From Roseiarcus sp050015935 (lineage in GTDB: Bacteria > Pseudomonadota > Alphaproteobacteria > Rhizobiales > Beijerinckiaceae): DNA of 19,599 bases. Under the pieces are notes generated by a model that ran no database searches, had not been told where the DNA came from, and worked only from the letters and a program-made list of their open reading frames with translations. This document shows, one piece after another, positions 14,772 through 19,599 of this stretch. Position 1 is the stretch's first letter; the number at the start of each line of letters is the position of its first letter. The stretch covers positions 1-19,599 of the forward strand of contig JBEKAL010000036.1 of NCBI GenBank assembly GCA_050015935.1. The letters run 5' to 3'. Made by a program: the position numbers and the translations under genes.

Positions 14772-16559
14772 ATGATGCCCGCGGACTCGATCGTAGCCGC
14801 CGCCGTCGAAAGGCGCCGCGGCGACCCCACCTACGTCGTGCAGATCTTGCGCGAGGTGCAGGAGGCGCTCGACTGGATCGCGCCTGAAACCGCCGAGGCC
14901 ATCGCCTCGCAATTGCGCATTCCGTTCACTCAGGTGCAGAGCGCGCTGCAATTCTATTCGTTCCTGTACGACAAGCCGCGCGGTCGCTACCGGCTGCTGT
15001 TTTCCGACAACATCACCGACGAGATGCTCGGCAGCATAGGCCTGTTCGAGCACATGCTGTCGCGCCTGAAGCTGAAGCGCGGCGAAGTCTCGCCCGACGG
15101 GCTCGTCAGCGTCGATCTGACTTCCTGCACGGGCATGTGCGACCAGGGGCCGGCGATGCTCGTCAATAATCGCGCGGTGACGCGCCTGACCGCGCGGCGC
15201 GTCGACGAAATCAGCGACCTCGTTCGCGCGCGCGTTCCCCTAGACGAATGGCCGGTCGATTATTTCCGCGTCGACGACAATATTAGACGCGCCGACGCGT
15301 TGCTCGGCGGCCGCTTCGAGCCCGGCGGCGCGCTGCGCGCGGCGATCGCGCGCGGGCGCCAGGGCGTGCTCGACGAGATGAAGCGCTCCAACTTACGCGG
15401 TCGCGGCGGCGCCGGTTTCGCCACCGGCGTGAAATGGGAAACCTGCCGCAACGCTCCGGGGGCGGAACATTACGTCATCGGCAACGCCGACGAAGGCGAG
15501 CCGGGAACGTTCAAGGACCGCGTGTTGCTGCAAACGTACGCCGGTCGCGTGTTCGAGGGCATGGCGATCACCGGTTACGTGGCGGGCGCCGTGCGCGGTT
15601 TCCTCTATTTGCGCGGCGAGTACCAATATCTGCTCGCCCCGCTCGAAGCCAAACTCGAGGAGATGCGGCGCGCGCGCCTGCTCGGACCCAGCATTTGCGG
15701 CGCGCCTGGCTTCGATTTCGACATCGAGATTCACATGGGCGCCGGCGCCTATATCTGCGGCGAAGAATCGGCGCTGATCGAATCGCTCGAAGGCAAGCCG
15801 GGCCGTCCGCGCATTCGCCCGCCGTTCCCGGTGACCTCGGGCTATCTCGGCAAGCCGACAATCGTCGACAATGTCGAGACGCTGTGCGAAGCGACGGAAG
15901 TGGCGCTGCGCGGCGGCCAGGCCTTCGCGGGCCAAGGCACCAAGCGATCGACGGGCACGAAGATTCTCTCGGTGTCCGGCGATTGCGAGCGGCCGGGCCT
16001 CTATGAGTATCCCTTCGGGGTGCGCATCGCGCAAGTGCTGGAGGACTGCGGCGCCCACGACGTGGCGGCGGTGCAGGTCAGCGGCCCCTCGGGGGTCTGC
16101 CTGACGCCCGACGAATTCGACCGCCGTATCGCCTTCGAGGACGTGCCGACCGCCGGCGCCTTGATGGTTTTCGGCGGGCATCGCGATCTGTTCGAGGTCG
16201 CGCGCAATTTCGCGTATTTCTTCGCCCATGAAAGCTGCGGATTCTGTACGCCCTGCCGCGTCGGCACGGCGCTCATCCGCGACGTCATGGACAAGATCGC
16301 CTCCGGCCGCGGCACGCATTACGAAATCAACGAACTGATGCGGCTTTACGAACTGCTGCGCCGGACCAGCCATTGCGGGCTCGGCCAGACCGCCGTCAAC
16401 GCGATTCACGACACCTGGCAGAAGTTCCGCCCCGCCTACGAGCGGCGAGTCCAATGGCGCGATTTCTCGCCGACGATCGACCTCGAAGCGGCTTCGGCCA
16501 GCGCGCGGCGGATCGCCGGGCGCGACGACGCGGACGCGCATATAGGAGCCGAGATATGA
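14772..16559 (+). CDS. hoxF: NAD-reducing hydrogenase diaphorase subunit HoxF
   Basis: Large diaphorase subunit of the soluble bidirectional [NiFe] hydrogenase: exchanges electrons between NAD(H) and the Fe-S chain through FMN. The 595-residue protein is a NuoE-like plus NuoF-like fusion. Residues 1-160 form the thioredoxin-like part, where only C119 and C123 (SCTGMC) are present, so the four-Cys [2Fe-2S] site of NuoE is incomplete. The NuoF part has GRGGAGFATGVKW (210-222), GNADEGEPGTFKDR (237-250), and GAGAYICGEESAL (323-335) for NADH/FMN. The [4Fe-4S] ligands are C489, C492, C495 and C535 (SCGFCTPC, HCGLG). AGGGAGA lies 8 nt before ATG 14772. Its stop overlaps hoxU (ATGA). Confidence 0.95.
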   Translation: MMPADSIVAAAVERRRGDPTYVVQILREVQEALDWIAPETAEAIASQLRIPFTQVQSALQFYSFLYDKPRGRYRLLFSDNITDEMLGSIGLFEHMLSRLKLKRGEVSPDGLVSVDLTSCTGMCDQGPAMLVNNRAVTRLTARRVDEISDLVRARVPLDEWPVDYFRVDDNIRRADALLGGRFEPGGALRAAIARGRQGVLDEMKRSNLRGRGGAGFATGVKWETCRNAPGAEHYVIGNADEGEPGTFKDRVLLQTYAGRVFEGMAITGYVAGAVRGFLYLRGEYQYLLAPLEAKLEEMRRARLLGPSICGAPGFDFDIEIHMGAGAYICGEESALIESLEGKPGRPRIRPPFPVTSGYLGKPTIVDNVETLCEATEVALRGGQAFAGQGTKRSTGTKILSVSGDCERPGLYEYPFGVRIAQVLEDCGAHDVAAVQVSGPSGVCLTPDEFDRRIAFEDVPTAGALMVFGGHRDLFEVARNFAYFFAHESCGFCTPCRVGTALIRDVMDKIASGRGTHYEINELMRLYELLRRTSHCGLGQTAVNAIHDTWQKFRPAYERRVQWRDFSPTIDLEAASASARRIAGRDDADAHIGAEI

Positions 16560-17278
16560 CCACAGCCGACCCGATCATCACGATCGACGAACAACCTGTG
16601 CCGTTCAAGCCGGGGCAGACGATTCTGCAGGCGGCGTTGGACGCAGGCGTCTATATCCCGCATCTCTGCCATCACCCCGAGTTCGCGCCGCACGGGAGCT
16701 GCAAATTGTGCACCATCGTCGTCAACGGCCGCCACGCCTCAGCGTGCGCGCTTCGCGCCGCGCCGGGGCAGGAGATCGAAGTCGACACGCCCGAATTGCA
16801 CGCCTACCGCCGCACGTTGGTGCAAATGCTGTTCGTCGAGGGCAATCATTTCTGCCCCGGCTGCGAAAAGAGCGGCAATTGCCAGTTGCAGGCGCTCGGC
16901 TACGAATTCGAAATGATGACCGCGCATTTCGTGCACTTCTTCCCCAATCGCCAAGTCGACGCTTCGCATCCGGACGCATTGCTCGATTTCAATCGCTGCA
17001 TTCTGTGCGAACTCTGCGTGCGCGCGAGCCGCGACGTCGACGGCAAGGGGGTTTTCGCGCTCGCCGGGCGCGGCCTCGCCTCGCATCTCATCGTCAATTC
17101 GCCGTCAGGCAAATTGGGCGACAGCAGTTTTTCGATCTCTGACAAGGCGGCGCACGTCTGTCCCGTCGGGGCGATCCTGATCAAACGCGTCGGCTTCGCC
17201 ACGCCGATCGGCGAGCGCCTCTACGATCTCGAGCCGATCAGCGCCGAAGCCGCGCAATGCGCGATCGAGGAGGCCTGA
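16556..17278 (+). CDS. hoxU: NAD-reducing hydrogenase diaphorase small subunit HoxU
   Basis: Iron-sulfur relay subunit, homologous to the N-terminus of NuoG, that carries electrons between HoxY and HoxF. The 240-residue protein has a plant-type [2Fe-2S] domain with C38, C49, C52 and C64, then the His/Cys [4Fe-4S] motif H98/C100/C103/C109 (NHFCPGCEKSGNC), then CILCELCVRAS and a distal HVCPVGA for a further [4Fe-4S] cluster. All ligands are intact. A longer upstream frame exists, but the ATG at 16556 overlaps the hoxF stop (ATGA), has GGAG about 9 nt before it, and gives the family's normal length. hoxY begins two bases after its stop. Confidence 0.95.
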   Translation: MTTADPIITIDEQPVPFKPGQTILQAALDAGVYIPHLCHHPEFAPHGSCKLCTIVVNGRHASACALRAAPGQEIEVDTPELHAYRRTLVQMLFVEGNHFCPGCEKSGNCQLQALGYEFEMMTAHFVHFFPNRQVDASHPDALLDFNRCILCELCVRASRDVDGKGVFALAGRGLASHLIVNSPSGKLGDSSFSISDKAAHVCPVGAILIKRVGFATPIGERLYDLEPISAEAAQCAIEEA

Positions 17279-17279
17279 C

Positions 17280-17837
17280 ATGACCGATCCCGTCGAAGGC
17301 AAGGGGCCGCTGAAGATCCGGATCGCCACGAGTTCGCTCGCCGGCTGTTTCGGCTGCCACATGTCGCTGCTCGACATCGACGAGCGCCTGCTCGAACTGG
17401 TGAAAATCGCCGAGTTCGACCGTACGCCGCTCACCGACATCAAGCATTGCGGGCCCTGCGACATCGCCTTGATCGAGGGGGGCGCATGCAATACCGAGAA
17501 CGTGCATGTGCTGCGCGAATTGCGCGCCAACGCGAAGATTCTCGTCAGCGTCGGCGCCTGCGCGATCAACGGCGGACTCCCGGCGATGCGCAATAATCTC
17601 GATCTCGGCATGCTGCTCGAAAAGGTCTACGTCGAAAGGGGCGGCGCGGCGCAGGTTCCCAACGATACCGAGCTGCCGCTGCTGCTCGACAAAGTCTACC
17701 CCCTCAACGAAATCGTGCGCGTCGACTATTTCATTCCGGGCTGTCCGCCGTCGGCCGACGCGATCTGGAAATGCCTCGGCGATCTGATCCTGGGCCGCAT
17801 GCCGCGCCTCGATCATCAGCTTCTCCATTACGACTGA
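17280..17837 (+). CDS. hoxY: NAD-reducing hydrogenase small subunit HoxY
   Basis: Small subunit of the hydrogenase module, carrying the proximal [4Fe-4S] cluster next to the NiFe site. The 185 residues contain its four ligands: C23 and C26 (LAGCFGCHMS), C94 (GACAINGG) and C155 (IPGCPPSA). The extra medial and distal cluster domain of larger uptake-type small subunits is absent, and there is no Tat signal, as expected for a cytosolic group 3d enzyme. GAGGAGG just before the stop of hoxU serves as its RBS. hoxH follows after 13 nt. Confidence 0.95.
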   Translation: MTDPVEGKGPLKIRIATSSLAGCFGCHMSLLDIDERLLELVKIAEFDRTPLTDIKHCGPCDIALIEGGACNTENVHVLRELRANAKILVSVGACAINGGLPAMRNNLDLGMLLEKVYVERGGAAQVPNDTELPLLLDKVYPLNEIVRVDYFIPGCPPSADAIWKCLGDLILGRMPRLDHQLLHYD

Positions 17838-17850
17838 CGGGAGCCGTCTC

Positions 17851-19317
17851 ATGCTCAACCTGGAAACAGCGGAAGCTCCGCACAAGCTGCGTCGGGTGGC
17901 AATCGAACCGCTGACGCGGGTCGAAGGCCACGGCAAGGTGACGATCCTGCTCGACAAGGACAATCGCATTCACCAAGTCCGTTTGCACGTCGTCGAGTTT
18001 CGCGGCTTCGAGGCGTTCATCGAGGGGCGCCCCTATTGGGAAGTTCCGGTCATGGTGCAGCGCCTGTGCGGCATCTGCCCGGTCAGCCATCTTTTGGTCG
18101 CGACCAAGGCGATGGACCTCGTCGCCGGCTACGGACCGCTGACGCCGACGGCGGAAAAACTGCGCCGGCTGCTGCACTACGGCCAAATTGTGCAGTCGCA
18201 CGCGCTGCACTTCTTCTACCTCGCCTCGCCCGATCTTCTGCTCGGCTTTGAGAGCGAGGTCGCGCGCCGCAACATCGTCGGCGTCGCGGCGGCCTTCCCC
18301 GATCTCGCCAAACGCGGCGTGCTGATGCGAAAATTTGGGCAGGAAGTCATCCGCCATATCATTGGCAAGCGCATTCACGGCACCGGGGCGATTCCCGGCG
18401 GCATGAACAAGGCGCTCAGCGTCGAGGAGCGCGACGCGCTCAGGCGCGATATCGACGGGATCGTCGTCTGGGCCCGCGAGGCGGTCGGCCTTTTCAAGCA
18501 GCTGCACGAAACGCATCCCGATTTCTACAATAGCTTCGGCGAGGCGCGCGCCAACATGATGGGCTTGGTCGACGCGCGTGGCGCGCTCGATTTCTATCAT
18601 GGGGCCTTGCGCGCTCGCGATCCCGACGGGGGGACCGTGTTCGATCAGGTCGACTATTCGACCTACCGGCAGGTTCTGCATGAGGAAGTGAAGCCCTGGA
18701 GCTACATGATGTTCCCGTACATCGAGGCGCTCGGCGCGGAAAAGGGCTGGTATCGCGTCGGGCCGCTGGCGCGCGTGCAGGTCTGCGATTTCCTCTCGAC
18801 GCCGCAGGCCGAAGAGGAGCGGCGCACGTTCATCGCGCTCGGGCGCGGCGCGCCGGTGCACGGCGCGCTGCTCTATCATTGGGCGCGCCTGATCGAGTTG
18901 CTGCACGCGGCCGAATTGACGCGCGAAATGCTCGACGACGCGGACATCGTCGGCACGGATCTGATGGCCGACAAGGGCCCGCGGCGCGAGGAGGGGATCG
19001 GCGTCATCGAGGCGCCGCGCGGCACGCTCTTCCACCATTATCGCGTCGGCAAGGACGACCTCGTGACCTATTGCAACCTCATCGTCTCCACCACCAACAA
19101 CAATCAGGCGATGAACGAGTCGATCCGCGCCGTCGCGGCGCGCTTCCTCACCGGCCGCGAGGTCACGGAAGGGTTGCTCAATCACATCGAGGTGGCGATC
19201 CGCGCCTACGACCCGTGCCTGTCGTGCGCGACGCACGCGCTCGGCCAGATGCCGCTCGAGGTCGAGCTCGTCGACGCCGACGGCGCGCTGGTGAGCCGAG
19301 CCCGCAAGGGCGGCTGA
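17851..19317 (+). CDS. hoxH: NAD-reducing hydrogenase large subunit HoxH
   Basis: Catalytic subunit holding the Ni-Fe(CN)2CO centre that splits or makes H2. The 488-residue precursor has the L1 motif RLCGICPVSH (C73, C76) and the C-terminal L2 motif DPCLSCATH (C456, C459, H462), so all four nickel cysteines are present. A 26-residue extension after H462 (ALGQMPLEVE... to ARKGG) is the expected substrate of the HoxW protease, removed after nickel insertion. RVEGHG near the N-terminus is the usual large-subunit opening. GGGAG lies about 8 nt before the ATG. The motif set and partner genes identify group 3d. Confidence 0.96.
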   Translation: MLNLETAEAPHKLRRVAIEPLTRVEGHGKVTILLDKDNRIHQVRLHVVEFRGFEAFIEGRPYWEVPVMVQRLCGICPVSHLLVATKAMDLVAGYGPLTPTAEKLRRLLHYGQIVQSHALHFFYLASPDLLLGFESEVARRNIVGVAAAFPDLAKRGVLMRKFGQEVIRHIIGKRIHGTGAIPGGMNKALSVEERDALRRDIDGIVVWAREAVGLFKQLHETHPDFYNSFGEARANMMGLVDARGALDFYHGALRARDPDGGTVFDQVDYSTYRQVLHEEVKPWSYMMFPYIEALGAEKGWYRVGPLARVQVCDFLSTPQAEEERRTFIALGRGAPVHGALLYHWARLIELLHAAELTREMLDDADIVGTDLMADKGPRREEGIGVIEAPRGTLFHHYRVGKDDLVTYCNLIVSTTNNNQAMNESIRAVAARFLTGREVTEGLLNHIEVAIRAYDPCLSCATHALGQMPLEVELVDADGALVSRARKGG

Positions 19318-19319
19318 CA

Positions 19320-19599
19320 ATGCGGCTCGTCGTCTTCGGCTGGGGCAACGAAGCGCGCGGAGACGATGGGCTGGGACCGGCTCTGCTCGCGCGTTTCGCT
19401 GCGGCGGACTGGCCGGAAACGACGACGGTCGAGGACTACCAGCTCCAGATCGAGCACGCCCTCGATCTCGAAGGTGCCGATTGCGCGCTGTTCGTCGACG
19501 CCGGCAAGAACACGCCAGCGCCGTTCTCGTTTTCCCGCCTCGCGCCGCGGCGCGACATGACGCACACCACCCACGCTCTGGCGCCTGAGGCGGTGCTCG
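19320..19599 (+). CDS. hoxW: Hydrogenase maturation protease HoxW, N-terminal part (3' end outside window)
   Basis: Endopeptidase that would remove the HoxH C-terminal extension once nickel is in place. The first 93 residues are seen. They open with VVFGWGNEARGDDGLGP, the family's nickel-sensing GN(E/D)xxxxDDG motif, followed by DYQLQIEHALDLEG and LFVDAG, where the conserved acidic residue is the second metal ligand. The start ATG is two bases after the hoxH stop, and the reading frame stays open to the window edge. The hydrogenase operon therefore continues beyond it; hyp genes may follow but are not visible. Confidence 0.9.
   Translation, partial: MRLVVFGWGNEARGDDGLGPALLARFAAADWPETTTVEDYQLQIEHALDLEGADCALFVDAGKNTPAPFSFSRLAPRRDMTHTTHALAPEAVL

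Overview
The window is GC-rich DNA of an alphaproteobacterium, most likely Hyphomicrobiales (Rhizobiales). Supporting this are the run birA - rnj - mce (in many Rhizobiales it follows the nuo operon), the Rhizobiales-style intergenic palindromes, the caspase-like protein with a C-terminal 'CGKPGxPPCP' tail, and a soluble NAD-linked [NiFe] hydrogenase. A methanotroph or phototroph relative (Methylocystaceae/Beijerinckiaceae) would fit, but that is an inference. No rRNA, convincing tRNA, CRISPR array, transposase or phage gene is visible.

Layout. (1) 1-2760, housekeeping: the 3' part of birA overlaps rnj (RNase J) by 4 nt; after a pair of inverted palindromes comes mce (methylmalonyl-CoA epimerase). 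(2) 2761-3773: REP-like element, hairpin, and a small secreted glycine-zipper protein on the minus strand, then about 0.5 kb with no convincing gene. (3) 3774-5931: a three-gene overlapping phospholipid module (CDP-alcohol phosphatidyltransferase, 1-acylglycerol-phosphate acyltransferase type, phosphatidate cytidylyltransferase) whose gene content resembles E. coli ynbABC. (4) 5932-6613: non-coding, with a striking A/T-rich array of nine 10-11 bp units (mean 10.44 bp) at 6148-6241, a strong candidate for intrinsically bent DNA. (5) 6614-7480: a beta-hydroxyacid dehydrogenase with a TTG start, convergent across a terminator hairpin with (6) 7517-9370, a secreted caspase-fold protein that has lost both catalytic residues and carries a Pro-Thr repeat tail. 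(7) 9682-11256: a six-TM histidine kinase, divergent from the pseudocaspase. (8) 11332-11496: a 54-aa Flp-type pilin, minus strand. (9) 11694-12212: a DUF2937 membrane protein, divergent from a SulP transporter with STAS domain (12302-14026). (10) sulP, a 44-aa ORF and mog (molybdopterin adenylyltransferase) are chained by two GTGA overlaps. (11) 14772 to the end: hoxF-hoxU-hoxY-hoxH-hoxW, the bidirectional NAD-reducing group 3d [NiFe] hydrogenase and its maturation protease; hoxW runs off the window.

How the parts work together. HoxFU is the diaphorase (NAD/FMN, Fe-S relay), HoxYH the hydrogenase module, and HoxW the endopeptidase that would trim the HoxH C-terminus after nickel insertion. 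The phospholipid trio could together make phosphatidic acid, CDP-diacylglycerol and a phosphatidyl-alcohol. None of the genes amounts to a proven new system. The observations most worth following up are the phased A-tract array, the doubly inactivated caspase beside a sensor kinase, and the small ORF wedged between sulP and mog.
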